A stretch of 64,000 bases of DNA from Heliocidaris tuberculata (Eukaryota; Echinodermata; Echinoidea; Camarodonta; Echinometridae), in assembly GCA_025618425.1 (NCBI GenBank), contig CM046837.1, positions 22,129,980 through 22,193,979 of the forward strand. The letters are read 5' to 3'. Below the pieces are notes generated by a model. The model had not been told where the DNA came from. It saw only the letters and a program-made list of their open reading frames with translations, and did no database searches. The position numbers and the translations under genes are program-made. Below, one piece after another: positions 51,489 to 62,543 of the stretch; the first letter of the stretch is position 1, and every line of letters begins with the position of its first letter.

Positions 51489-52855
51489 AAGGGGCGGCGG
51501 AGTGTCTTTCAAAGTGGTGGAGGGGCACCAGCAAAAGGGGCACTGGGCGGGGCACCTACAAGGGTTGAACATAAAGCGAAAGGGGGACAATTTTGTGACA
51601 TTGGTATTACCCTGCAGTCTAATTAACATGATTATTAATACATTATTAAGTATAATCTTCTTCCTTTTTATTGTGGTTCTGGACACTGTTTCAGCTTCCC
51701 TAAATAACATTTGTGTGTGGTGTAATGATCCATGTGGGAGCGAGCGAAGCGAGTTAGCAACAATTTTCAGACTTTTTTCTAACGCTGAAGTTCTTTGTTT
51801 GTGCATTATTTATAGCGATTTAATGAAAATGACAACAGCAAATTAATTGGATGAAATGTCGAATGTTCTTTTAATTTGTTCATTAACCCTGTCGTTTTTC
51901 TTTAGGATTCCATCGATATCAACATACTTTATCAGATATGCTTGATTTCATTATGTATTATAAGAGTTAGCGAGCGTAGCGAGCGAGTTTGGGGAAAATT
52001 TTCAGAAAATATTGCCCTTACTTGGTGTAAATTATGGGAACATTTGAGCTAGCGAAATGATAAATCCTTCGCTGGGGGGGGGGGGGGGGGGGATAGGCAT
52101 TATACCCCTCTTGCCTCCATCTCCACTGCCTTACATGGTAGTTGTAGTAATATGGGTACCTGTTACTAAACCGCACCGATTCTTTGATGCTAAAGATATG
52201 GCTCTTTTTGAAAGAAACAGTGGAAATATAGGGGAAAGGGGGCATTTATCAAAAAAGGAAAGGGCGCTGATCAGAGGTTAAAAGGGGCACTTATGATAAG
52301 AGGAAAATAGCACATATTAGATAGGGAAAGGGGCACTTATTAGAAGTAACGAGGGGGCACTTATCAGAAGGGGAAAGCGGACACTTATTATAAGAGGAAA
52401 ATAGCACATATTAGATAGGGAAAGGGGCACTTATTAGAAGTAACGAGGGGGCACTTATCAGAAGGGGAAAGCGGACACTTATTAGAAGTGAAAAGGGGCA
52501 CCTATCAGAAGTAAAAATGCACTAATAAAAGGAGAAAAGGGCACAAATTAGAAAGAAATTAGGGGCATTTATTAAAAAGAAAAAGGGGCACCTAACTGAA
52601 GTAAATTTGCACTTATCAGAAGGAGAAAGGGGCACTTATTAGAGAGATAAGGAGGCAAATTTCAGATTTGAAGAGGGGCATTTATCCGAAGGAGAAAAGG
52701 GGCATTTATCAGAAAGGGAAAGGGCACTTATCAGAAAGGGAAAGGGCACTTATCAGAGAGAAAAGGGACATTTTTTCAGATATAAAAGAAGCACTTTGGG
52801 GGTACTTGAAAAAGCGGGGGCAGTGTGCCCCCCCCCCCCTGGTTCGCCGCCTCTG
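51489..52855 (+). mobile_element. hAT-like MITE with 8-bp target duplication, second full copy
   Basis: Same family as 7797-8992. Starts AAGGGGCGGCGGAG, ends with the complement of CAGAGGCGGCG, flanked by identical CTTGGCTT at 51481-51488 and 52856-52863. The internal minisatellite (AAAGGGGCACTTATCAGAAG-type units) spans 52220-52790, longer than in the other copy, and includes a 99-bp exact local duplication near 52290-52480. The GAGCGAGCGAAGCGAG block and poly(G) at 52075-52092 are shared. Confidence 0.9.
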
Positions 52856-53029
52856 CTTGGCTTGTCCATCATGCATTGCCCAACAAAAATGAATTATTTA
52901 AACTCGAAGGAAATGCATGTCCCTTAAAGCTACAAAGGAAAGATTCGTCGAAGAGTTGCTTTTCCCGTCAATTTGACAGATTAAAAACAGGCCACCAGAT
53001 ACTTGTTCACAGGCAGACAGGTATAAATC

Positions 53030-53260
53030 TCGTTCTTATTGGAGTAAGTTTCTGTCGTCCATCTGCCACAAACTTGGATACGGGCAGGGCTTTGCTTTGC
53101 TGGAACTGAGGAACACTGGCATCAAGTACACTATGATATAATTTGGTTAACTGTCCTCTTAGCATCTTGTATAACCCAAGCTGTTCATTTTGAAATGAGC
53201 AATACAGTGTTCAAAGATATCTTAGATGCACAGACCAGGTAAGAGATTTGACAGGGATTC
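53030..53260 (+). pseudogene. SRCR-like exon relic, copy 6
   Basis: Reads Y-W-S-K-F-L-S-S-I-C-H-K-L-G-Y-G-Q-G-F-A in one frame, then N-T-G-I-K-Y-T-M, a stop, and in a neighbouring frame V-N-C-P-L-S-I-L-Y-N-P-S-C-S-F followed by a stop and R-Y-L-R-C. It lies 500 bp before the first sushi exon. A downstream block GCTGCTAGAGTTT.GCCATT is shared with copy 2. Confidence 0.6.
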
Positions 53261-53777
53261 ATTGCCAACAAAACAGGGGGGAAAAAATGTCTGCTGCTAG
53301 AGTTTTGCCATTAAGTTAATGCATTCATTTCAATTTTCCCGGGAAAATTCCATTTTCCTGGGAAAATTTCATTTTCCTAATCATTTTAACCAAAGTTATC
53401 TTACATATAGACTGCCCCCCCCCCCCATCGCAACTTTTTTTACACCCTCTTCACCGTCAATCCTATTGCCTATTATCAGTAATAGAAAACCTCCCTTTTT
53501 TCAGTGTTATCACACAACCTTGACGTCATTTATGCGTCATTTTGTAAAATCACATTATAATTCATATCTTCATAACCAGTCATCACAAATTTGTCTTGTT
53601 TGTCTTGTTGAGGTAGTGTCATGTTCGGTAGGCTGCGGCATTTGCTCGATCAAAACAAATTCATAAGATATACTTACTCAATAGAGATCAATTGGACCTG
53701 CTTTGCGGAAGGATACTGTGTTAAAAAGTATTCGACTGTACTCTCATTATGCAATTGTATATTCTTATTTTTTATAG

Positions 53778-53963
53778 TTGTGACCTGCGCGGTTCCAGCT
53801 CTTACGCCGGGCCTCCGGGTAAATGGATGCACAGACAGTGGATCAGAAAATTATGACACCATCTGTCAGTATAGCTGTATGACTGGCTATACCATTAATG
53901 GAGCTGCTTCTGTGACATGTAGTTCGGATGGGATGTTCTCCCCAGCTATTCCAACATGTGACG
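53778..53963 (+). CDS. Sushi (CCP) exon 1
   Basis: 186 bp between TTTTTTATAG and GACG|GTAAAAATC, phase 1-1. One sushi module with six cysteines: V-T-C-A-V-P-A-L-T-P-G-L-R-V-N-G-C, Y-D-T-I-C-Q-Y-S-C-M-T-G-Y, V-T-C-S-S-D-G-M and I-P-T-C-D-G. Sushi domains are short extracellular beta modules used in complement control and adhesion. The additional Cys pair (N-G-C, T-I-C) is like the six-cysteine repeats of selectins. The Trp normally found before the last Cys is Met here. First of a tandem series; sequence Ser-Ser-Asp replaces Gly-Ser-Asp of the others. Confidence 0.93.
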
Positions 53964-54599
53964 GTAAAAATCACTTGAAACTGAATAACTTTATGTCATC
54001 AATGTAGGCTACTGCAAGGTAGGTGTGTCGAAGATAGGAACGTCACTAGAGGGGAATGCATGTGAATATTCCGTTAAGAATTTTGAGGGCTGAATATGAC
54101 ATCTCTTTCATTTACATAAACTTTCATCACAAAATGAAAATCTTTTTCGGAAATAAGTTAAAGTTATTTGTTTTGGTAGTTACATAATGACAGATTTTCG
54201 GAGTATAAGCTGTCCAATTACTAAAATATTGTAAACTACGCAGAACAGAAAATTATGCTATCATTAGCTACTATATTCACTGTTAAACGTTGTACATCAA
54301 GTGTATTTTTTAGCAAACAGCTCATGTTTTTATAATCTCTCAAAACTTGGGCAGATGCAAATTTGACATCAACAGACAAAATGCCACTGTTCATCTGTCT
54401 ATGGCCAGGTTTTCCTGACCAAAGTGATAAATAAAAGTATACATAATAGGCTGCAATATGGGTATCTTCGACTGAATCTATATAGATTCATACATGTGAG
54501 TGTATGTTTGTGAGTGTGTGTATATACATGAATATATATACATATATAAGTCAACAATGAATGAATAAAAGTCAACAATAAATAAAACAACCGTTAAGA

Positions 54600-54850
54600 G
54601 TTGGGAAAAAAAAAATATATATATATACAAATGTTGACAACAAATAAAATCACCGTTGGAGAGATGAAATATTACGAATGCTCGCCCGACGCTCTTCATC
54701 GGATAATGATAAATTCTATTCTAAAATCGTCCAGCCTGGCAACGCAGTGCGCTAAGCGCAATACGCTAAAGGATACTGGCGCAACAAAGCAAAAGTGCAA
54801 AATAGGGAGAAGAGAGCGAGATAAAATAGAGAGAGAGAAGGGGGGGGGGG
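54600..54850 (-). mobile_element. Penelope-like 3' fragment in the sushi array, unit 1
   Basis: Shares GCGCTAAGCGCAATACG and CGCAACAAAGCAAAAGTGCAAA with the fragments in later units, ending in GA-rich sequence. The minus strand carries CCGATGA then a GAGCG..CGGGC region (54702-54680), a further decayed hammerhead-like core. Confidence 0.55.
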
Positions 54851-54961
54851 AGTAGGGAGAATAATGTGATGAATCAGTTGAATGACAGAAAGAATTTGAG
54901 TAGTTAAATTCATCGTTCCTCTTTACGGATTTTCCTTTTTTGTGGAAATGTTCTTGGGTTG

Positions 54962-55035
54962 CAAAACTGTCTCTGCCGGGGGTTGAACCCGGGTCTTTGG
55001 CCCTGTGCGCCATTGCCTTAACCATTAGACCACGG
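54962..55035 (-). repeat. tRNA-derived sequence (SINE head or tRNA pseudogene)
   Basis: Minus strand has an A-box-like TGGTCTAATGGTTAAGG and B-box-like GGGTTCAACCC, a perfect five-pair T arm (CCGGG / CCCGG) and an anticodon-like arm (TGGC / GCCA). The acceptor stem does not pair, and the loop lacks the usual T33, so a working tRNA is unlikely. Confidence 0.55.
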
Positions 55036-55214
55036 AAGTGGGTTCAGTGGTATTCGGCAATACCAGTATAGTCGCCGACAGGCAGGCCTTCAAAACCATT
55101 TAGCACTTAATTTATTCCTTTTCCTTGAGGGACAGGGGAGTATTGAGCAATGACAAACTGCATGCCTAGCTAGATTCATTGCCGACGCTATAGTATTAGA
55201 ACAAAGAAATTTTA

Positions 55215-55400
55215 TGTTCCAGCTTTTACGCGGTTCAAGCTCTTACGCCGGGGCTCCAGGTAAATGGATGCACAGTGGATCAGAAAATTACAACACCATC
55301 TGTCAGTATAGATATATGACTGGCTATATCATTAATGCAGCTGCTTATGTGACCTGTGGTTCGGATGGGATGTTCTCCCTAGTTATCCCAACATGTGACG
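55215..55400 (+). pseudogene. Dead sushi exon (between exons 1 and 2)
   Basis: Clearly homologous to its neighbours but damaged: the TATAG acceptor and first Cys are replaced by TTTATGTTCCAGC; four bases are lost near 55273 (ATGCACAGTGG instead of the longer form), shifting the frame; and Q-Y-S-C has become Q-Y-R-Y, removing another Cys. The donor GACG|GTAAAAA remains. It cannot be spliced in as a functional module. Confidence 0.9.
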
Positions 55401-56114
55401 GTAAAAAAAAAACTCGAAAGTATATATATATTTTTTTTTTTGTCATCAATGTAGGATACTGCAAGGTAGGTGTGACGAGGACAGGAAGGTCATAAGTGGT
55501 GATTGCATGTGAATATTCCGTTATAAAATTTGTTGGCAAAATATGCCAATTCTTTCATTTTCATAACCTTTCGTGACAAAATAATAGTCTTTTCTGGTAA
55601 TATGTTAAAATTGTGTGTTTTAGGCGTTACGGAATGACAAATTTTCGGAGTATAAGTTGTCCAAGGTTACTAAAGCATGTACGCAGAACAGAGAGTTATG
55701 CTATTACGGGTTACTACATTATTCAAACTTTGTGTGTCAAGTGTATTTCAGCAAAGAGGTCATGTTTATATAATATTTTCTTTCCTTTTTTTCTTTTCTT
55801 CCCAAAAGTCAGATGGATGACTGAGCAATGGCCACTTTTTTTTAAAGCGTGTCAAAACCGATTTTGCCCAAGTTTGGAATGGAAGTTGTTCAGGAGTCAT
55901 AATACGTCTGTGGTCACAATCCTTACTCGATTCAACAAAACCTTAGGTTGACCATCCCTGCATTCTAAACTGAGGCAGATGCAAATTTGACATGAAGAGG
56001 GAAAATGCCATTGTTCAGCTGTCTATGGCCAGGTTTTATTAAGACAATGTGTCAAATCAAAGTATACATAATAGGGTACAGCATGGGTATCTTCCACTGA
56101 ATCAATATAGATTC

Positions 56115-56117
56115 ATA

Positions 56118-56175
<58 letters not shown>
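56115..56175. repeat. (AT)n in sushi unit
   Basis: AT run between the unit's unique intron sequence and the Penelope-like fragment; its counterpart is at 57532-57598. Confidence 0.95.
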
Positions 56176-56413
56176 AAAGTCATCATTAAATAGAACAACC
56201 GTTTAGAGATGAAAAATATCGAATTCTCGCCCATAGGGCTTCATCAGGAAATGAACTTTATTCAAACACGCATCCAGCGGCAGACAACGCGGTACGCTAA
56301 GCGCAATGCGCGAAAGGATAAGCGCCACAAAGTGCAACAAAGCAAAAGTGCAAAGGAGGGAGAAGAGAGAGAGAGCACGCGCGCGCTATAGAGAAAGAGA
56401 GAGAGCTAAAGAG

Positions 56414-56444
<31 letters not shown>

Positions 56445-56575
56445 CTAGACAGAAAAAAGAGAGAAAGAGAGAAAGAAATGGGAGAATAAGAAATAGAAAT
56501 GGAAAATAAAAAAGAGAGAAGAGTCAAAGAAAAAAGGTGAAGAAAAGACAGAATAAAAGAAAGGAAACCTGCATT
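56176..56575 (-). mobile_element. Penelope-like 3' fragment with hammerhead-like core, unit 2
   Basis: Minus strand (56247 down to 56225) reads CTGATGA, A, GCCC-TAT-GGGC hairpin, then GAGA: a hammerhead core intact on the 5' side but with one change in the GAAA box. GA-rich tail follows. The same arrangement ends the Penelope-like element at 16.7 kb. Confidence 0.65.
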
Positions 56576-56640
56576 GCGGAAGGATACTGTAGGTTCGACT
56601 GTACTCTCATCATGCAATGTTATATTCTTACTTTTTATAG

Positions 56641-56826
56641 TTGTGACCTGCGCGGTTCCAGCTCTTACGTCAGGGCTCCGGGTAAATGGATGCACAGACA
56701 GTGGATCAGAAAATTACGATACCATTTGTCAGTATAGCTGTGTGACTGGCTATACCATTAATGGAGCTGCTTCTGTGATATGTGGTTCGGATGGGATGTT
56801 ATTACCAGCTGTCCCAACATGTGACG
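56641..56826 (+). CDS. Sushi (CCP) exon 2
   Basis: 186 bp, ACTTTTTATAG acceptor and GACG|GTAAAAATC donor, phase 1-1. Six-cysteine sushi module like exon 1, differing as P-A-L-T-S-G, S-C-V-T-G-Y, S-V-I-C-G-S-D and G-M-L-L-P-A-V-P-T-C. Intron sequence on both sides is almost the same as in the next unit. Confidence 0.93.
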
Positions 56827-57531
56827 GTAAAAATCCCTCGAAATTATTTTTTTGTCATCAGTGTAAGTTACTGCAATGTAGGCGTTTCGACGACAAGAAC
56901 GTCACTAGAGGGGATTGCATTTGAATATTCCGTTAAGAATTGTTCAGGATAAATATGACATTTTTTTCTTATTTTCATAAACATTCATGACAAAATAAGT
57001 CTTATTTTACGGGAATAAGTTGAAAGTATTTGTTTTGGGCGATATGGAATGACAAATTTTCGGAGTATAAGTTGTCCAAGGTTACTAAAGCATGTACGCA
57101 GAACAGAGAGTTATGCTATTACGGGTTACTACATTATTCAAACTTTGTGTGTCAAGTGTATTTCAGCAAAGAGGTCATGTTTATATAATATTTTCTTTCC
57201 TTTTTTTCTTTTCTCCCCAAAAGTCAGATGGATGACTGAGCAATGGCCACTTTTTTTTTAAAGCGTGTCAAAATCGATTTTGCCCAAGTTTGGAATGGAA
57301 GTTGTTCAGGAGTCATAATACGTCTGTGGTCACAATCCTTACTCGATTCAACAAAACCTTAGGTTGACCATCCCTGCATTCTAAACGGAGGCAGATGCAA
57401 ATTTGACATGAAGAGGGAAAATGCCATTGTTCAGCTGTCTATGGCCAGGTTTTATTAAGACAATGTGTCAAATCAAAGTATACATAATAGGGTACAGCAT
57501 GGGTATCTTCCACTGAATCAATATAGATTCA

Positions 57532-57533
57532 TA

Positions 57534-57598
<65 letters not shown>
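57532..57598. repeat. (AT)n in sushi unit
   Basis: Counterpart of 56115-56175, slightly longer. Confidence 0.95.
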
Positions 57599-57599
<1 letters not shown>

Positions 57600-57990
57600 A
57601 AAGTCATCATTAAATAAAACAACCGTTTAGAGATGAAAAATATAGAATTCTCGCCCATAGGGCTTCATCAGGAAATGAACTTTATTCAAACACGCATCCA
57701 GCAGCAGACAACGCGGTACGCTAAGCGCAATGCGCGAAAGCATACGCGCAACAAAGTGCAACAAAGCAAAAGTGCAAAGGAGGGAGAAGAGAGAGAGAGA
57801 GAGCGCGCGCGCTATAGAGAAAGAGAGAGAGCTAAAGAGAAGAGAGAGAGAGAGAGAAAGAAAGAGAGCTAGACAGAAAAAAGAGAGAGAGAGAGAGAAA
57901 GAAATGGGAGAATAAGAAACAGAAAAGGAAAATATAAAAGAGAGAAGAGTCAAAGAAAAAAGGTGAAGAAAAGACAGAATAAAAGAAAGG
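57599..57990 (-). mobile_element. Penelope-like 3' fragment with hammerhead-like core, unit 3
   Basis: Near-identical to 56176-56575, with the same CTGATGA - GCCC-TAT-GGGC - GAGA core at 57671 down to 57649, and the same GA-rich tail. Duplicated with the exon rather than inserted twice, since its flanks match too. Confidence 0.65.
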
Positions 57991-58066
57991 AAACCTGCAT
58001 TGCGGAAGGATACTGTAGGTTCGACTGTACTCTTATCATGCAATGTTAAATTCTTACTTTTTATAG

Positions 58067-58252
58067 TTGTGACCTGCGCGGTTCCAGCTCTTACGTCAGG
58101 GCTCCGGGTAAATGGATGCACAGACAGTGGATCAGAAAATTACGATACCATCTGTCAGTATAGCTGTGTGACTGGCTATACCATTAATGGAGCTGCTTCA
58201 GTGACATGTGGCTCGGATGGGATGTTATTACCAGCTGTCCCAACATGTGACG
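58067..58252 (+). CDS. Sushi (CCP) exon 3
   Basis: 186 bp, phase 1-1. Protein differs from exon 2 only by S-V-T-C for S-V-I-C. Start-to-start distance from exon 2 is 1426 bp, the same as from the dead exon to exon 2, marking a recent three-fold tandem duplication. Confidence 0.93.
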
Positions 58253-58829
58253 GTAAAAATCCCTCGAAATTAATTTTTTGTCATCAGTGTAAGTTACTGC
58301 AATGTAGGTGTTTCGACGACAAGAACGTCACTAGAGGGGATTGCATTTGAATATTCCGTTAAGAATTGTTCAGGATAAATATGACATTTGTTTTCTTATT
58401 TTCATAAACATTCATGACAAAATAAGTCTTTTTTTTACGGGAATAAGTTGAAATTATTTGTTTTGGGCGATATGGAATGACACATTTTCGGAGTATAAGT
58501 TGTCCGAGGTTACTGAAGCATGTACGCAGAACAGAGAGTTATGCTATTACGGGTTACTACATTATTCAAACTTTGTGTATCAAGTGTATTTCAGCAAACA
58601 GGTCATGTTTATACGATATTTTCTCTTGTTTGAAAACTTGTCATGAATGATTTTCAAAGTAGTTTCAAGAATATGTTAATTGATTATGCAAATTTCAGTA
58701 ATCAGGAATTTGAAAATATCTGATTTTTCTCAGGGTGGGGAAATTTGGATGTTTGACATTTTAAAGTTCTTGCCCTGCTTTGCTTTGAATTTTCCTATAT
58801 ACATGTATACATATATTTAACCTTTGCAA

Positions 58830-58907
58830 AAATTTCAAAAGTGAGGACAGCTCTGGGGAAGTTGTATTAAATCTACGCAACCATTGTTCTCTCATTTTCA
58901 TTTCTCA

Positions 58908-58975
<68 letters not shown>

Positions 58976-58985
58976 ATACATATAT
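58830..58985. repeat. Dispersed repeat with (AT)n end
   Basis: The part up to 58915 is the inverted counterpart of 48061-48150; then (AT)n to 58985. Confidence 0.6.
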
Positions 58986-58987
58986 CT

Positions 58988-59145
58988 ATGATGAAGTGTC
59001 GTGGTATAGTGTTTCATTCACTTGACTCTCAATCCCAGGCTGAGGGTTCGATTCTCAGCCCAGCACTACAGTCATTTGACAAGACATTAACCCACTTTGC
59101 CACTCTCCACCCGGGCGTTAAATGGGAACCTTGCAAGATTCATTC
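58988..59145 (+). mobile_element. tRNA-derived SINE
   Basis: A-box-like GTGTCGTGGTATAGTG and B-box GGGTTCGATTCTC about 50 bp apart, with a pairing T arm (TGAGG / TCTCA), followed by GACAAGACATTAACCCACTT and CACTCTCCACCCGGGCGTTA, the kind of tail seen in invertebrate tRNA SINEs. It ends about 50 bp before sushi exon 4. Confidence 0.7.
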
Positions 59146-59197
59146 CTTGGCATGACTGCTCTCTCATCAGGCAATCTGATATTCTTATTTCTTATAG

Positions 59198-59383
59198 TTG
59201 TGACCTGCGCGGTTCCAGCTCTTACGTCAGGGCTCCAGGTAAATGGATGCACAGACAGTGGATCAGAAAATTACGACACCATCTGTCAGTATAGCTGTGT
59301 GACTGGCTATACCATTAATGGAGCTGCTTCTGTGATATGTGGTTCGGATGGGATGTTCTCCCCACCTATTCCAACATGTGACG
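59198..59383 (+). CDS. Sushi (CCP) exon 4
   Basis: 186 bp, TTTCTTATAG acceptor, GACG|GTAAAAATC donor, phase 1-1. Six-cysteine module with S-G-L-Q-V-N-G-C, S-C-V-T-G-Y, V-I-C-G-S-D-G-M-F-S-P-P-I-P-T-C. The upstream intron differs from other units because of the SINE. Confidence 0.93.
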
Positions 59384-59898
59384 GTAAAAATCCCTCAAAA
59401 TCAAATACCTTGTTGTAGGTTTTTCGAGGTCGGGAGTGTCATAAGTGGGGATTGCATGTGAATATTTCGCTAATAAATGTTCGGGTTAAATATGACATTC
59501 CTTTATTTCAATGAACATTTAGGACAAAATAATAGTCTTTTTTCGGAAAAAAGTTTTTTTTTTTTTTTTTTGTTTTGAGCATTACAAAATGACAAATTTT
59601 CGGAGTATAAGTTTCCCAAGGTTACTGAAACATCGAAAATTACGCAAAACAGAAAATTATGCTATTATGGGTTACTACATCGTTCAAACTTTATGTATTA
59701 AGTGTATTTTAGCAAACAGTCTAGTATGAAAATTTGTCAAGATTTTTTTTAAATGTAGCTACAAGATTATGTTTATTGATTATTCGAATTTCAGTAATTA
59801 GAAGTGTAAAATATTTGATTTTTTTCTCCAGAATTGGGAAATTTGAATGTTTGAACATTTAACATTTATGTTTCATGTCCTGTTTTCTTTACAATTGC

Positions 59899-59899
<1 letters not shown>

Positions 59900-59942
<43 letters not shown>
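59900..59942. repeat. (AT)n in sushi unit
   Basis: AT run in the intron of unit 4; absent from the equivalent place of unit 5. Confidence 0.95.
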
Positions 59943-59945
<3 letters not shown>

Positions 59946-60223
59946 GGTTCGGCTGTCTTTGGCCAGGTTTTATTGATCAAAGTGTCAAATCAAAGTACAC
60001 ATGATAGGCTACGATATGGGTATCTTCGACTGAATCTATATAGATTGATTGCAGCATAATGTGGGGTTGAATTTGGGTTTCCTTTTTCATGATTCATACT
60101 GTATACATATATCAGTCACTAAATCGCAAGAGATCAACCGGAAAAGCTTTGCAAAAGGATACTCTTTTAAAGGTTTGGACTGTAATATCATTACGCAATT
60201 TTATATTTTTCTTTTTGTTATAG

Positions 60224-60409
60224 TTGTAACCTGCGCGGTTCCAGCTCTTACGCCGGGGCTCCAGGTAAATGGTTGCACAGACAGTGGATCAGAAAATTAC
60301 GATACCATTTGTCAGTATAGATGTATGACTGGCTATACAATTAATGGAGCTGCTTCAGTGACATGTGGCTCGGATGGGATGTTATTACCAGCTGTGCCAA
60401 CATGTGACG
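60224..60409 (+). CDS. Sushi (CCP) exon 5
   Basis: 186 bp, TTGTTATAG acceptor, phase 1-1. Six-cysteine module with P-G-L-Q-V-N-G-C, Q-Y-R-C-M-T-G-Y and G-M-L-L-P-A-V-P-T-C. The R in Q-Y-R-C is shared with exon 6 and with the dead exon. Confidence 0.93.
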
Positions 60410-61235
60410 GTAAAAATCCCTCAAAATCAAATAACTTCTTGTGATCAATGTAAGATACTGCACGGTAGGTTTGTCGAGGACAGGAGTGTCACTAGAGTGG
60501 ATTGCATGTGAATATTCCGTTAATAATTGTTCGGGCTAAATATGACATTCCTTTATTTCCATAAACATTGAAGACAAAATGATAGTCTTTTTCGAAAATG
60601 AATTTAAATCATTTGTTTTCGGTGTTACGGAATGACAAATTTTCGGAGTATAAGTTACCCAAGGTTACTGAAACATCACAAATTACGCAAAACAGAAAAT
60701 TGTGCTATTATTGGTTACCAGATCGTTTAAACTTTATGTATAGAGTGTATTTTAGCAAACAGTCTAGTATGAAAATTTGTCAAGATTGCTTTTAAAAAGT
60801 AGCTTCAAGATTATGTTTGATTACGCGAATTTCAGTAATTAGGAGTGTAAAATATCTGATTTTTATTTATTTTTTACTCCAGAGTTGGGAAATTTGAGTG
60901 TTTAAACTTTAATGTTTCATGTCCTGTTTTCCTGACAATTGCATGTATATATTCCAGGTTCAGCTGTCTATGCCAGGTTTTATTGATCAAAGTGTCAAAT
61001 CAAAGTACACATGATAGGCTACGATATGGGTATCTTCGATTGAATCTATATAGATTGATTGCAGCATAATGTGGGGTTGAATTTGGGCTTCCTTTTTCAT
61101 GATTCACACTGTGTACATATATCAGTCGCTCAATCGCAAGAGATCAACCGGAAAAGCTTTGCAAAAGAATACTCTTTTAAAATGGGTTGGACTGTAATAT
61201 CATTATGCAATTTTATATTTTTCATTTTGTTATAG

Positions 61236-61421
61236 TTGTGACCTGCGCGGTTCCAGCTCTTACGCCGGGGCTCCAGGTAAATGGTTGCACAGACAGTGGA
61301 TCAGAAAATTACGATACCATTTGTCAGTATAGATGTATGACTGGCTATACAATTAATGGAACTGCTTCTGTGACATGTGGTTCGGATGGAATGTTCTCCC
61401 CAGCTATTCCAACTTGTGACG
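61236..61421 (+). CDS. Sushi (CCP) exon 6
   Basis: 186 bp, phase 1-1, donor GACG|GTAAAGATC. Six-cysteine module; differs from exon 5 by N-G-T-A-S for N-G-A-A-S and F-S-P-A-I-P-T-C for L-L-P-A-V-P-T-C. N-G-T creates a possible N-linked glycosylation sequon not found in its neighbours. Confidence 0.93.
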
Positions 61422-62272
61422 GTAAAGATCACTCGAAATCAAATAACTTCTCGTGATTAATGTAAGATACTGGAGGGTAGGTTTGGCGAAGACAGGAGTG
61501 TCACTAGACGGGATTGCATATGAATATTCCGTTTATAATTGTTCTGGCTAAATATGACATTCCTTTATTTCCATAAACATTTATGATAAAATAATAATTC
61601 TTTTTAATTGATGACTTACCAATGCCTGTTTTTAAAATCATGTCCAAATCGCCCAAGTTTGGGATGGATGTTATTCATGATTTACATTCTTTACTCGAGA
61701 GTGCATTAAAATGGAAACGAGACCATTCAACAAAATCTTGGGCTGGCCATCCCTTGCATTCCGCACTTGGGCAGATGCAAATTTGACATAAATCTGGGGA
61801 AATGCCAGGTTCGGCTGTCTCTGGCCAGGTTTTATTGATCAAAGTGTCAAATCAATCAAAGTACACATGATAGGCTGCAATATGGGTATCTTCGACTGAA
61901 TCTATATAGAATGATTGCAACATAATTTAGGGTTGAATTTGGGTTTCCCTTTTCATGAGTCATGACTCACACTGTCTACATTTATCTTTTGCTCACTCGA
62001 CAGAGTCAATTGGCCCTGCTTTGCGAAAGGACACTGCGCTAAAGTACACATGATAAGCTACAATATGGTTATCTTCGTCTCAATCTATATAGATTCATTG
62101 CAACATAATTTAGGTTTGAATTGGGGTTTCCTTTTTCATGACTCACACTGTAAACATATATCAATTGCTCAATCGCAAAAGATCAGCTTGAAAAGCTTTG
62201 CGGAAGGATACTGTGTTAAAAAGGATTCGACTGTACTCCCAGTATGCAATTTTATATTCTTATTTGTTATAG

Positions 62273-62458
62273 TTGTAACCTGCGCGGTTCCAACTCTTAC
62301 GCCGGGGCTCCAGGTAAATGGATGCACAGACAGTGGATCAGAAAATTACGATACCATCTGTCAGTATAGCTGTTTGACTGGCTATACCATTAATGGAGCT
62401 GATTCTTTGACATGTGGTTCGGATGGGATGTTCTCACACGACATCCCAACATGTGACG
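62273..62458 (+). CDS. Sushi (CCP) exon 7
   Basis: 186 bp, TTTGTTATAG acceptor, GACG|GTAAAAATC donor, phase 1-1. Most diverged module: S-C-L-T-G-Y, N-G-A-D-S-L-T-C and F-S-H-D-I-P-T-C. Last intact sushi exon in the window; the following repeat unit resumes at 63774, so more exons probably lie beyond the right edge. Confidence 0.93.
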
Positions 62459-62543
62459 GTAAAAATCACTCGAAATTGAATAACTTCTTGTCACTAATGT
62501 AGGATACTGCAAGGTAGGTGTGTCGAGGACAGGAACGTCATTT

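Noticed and set aside
54962..55035. Functional tRNA gene
   Set aside because: A and B boxes are present but the acceptor stem does not pair and T33 is missing.
56306..56509. R/E/K-rich frame within the sushi array
   Set aside because: Translation of the GA-rich tail of the Penelope-like fragment.
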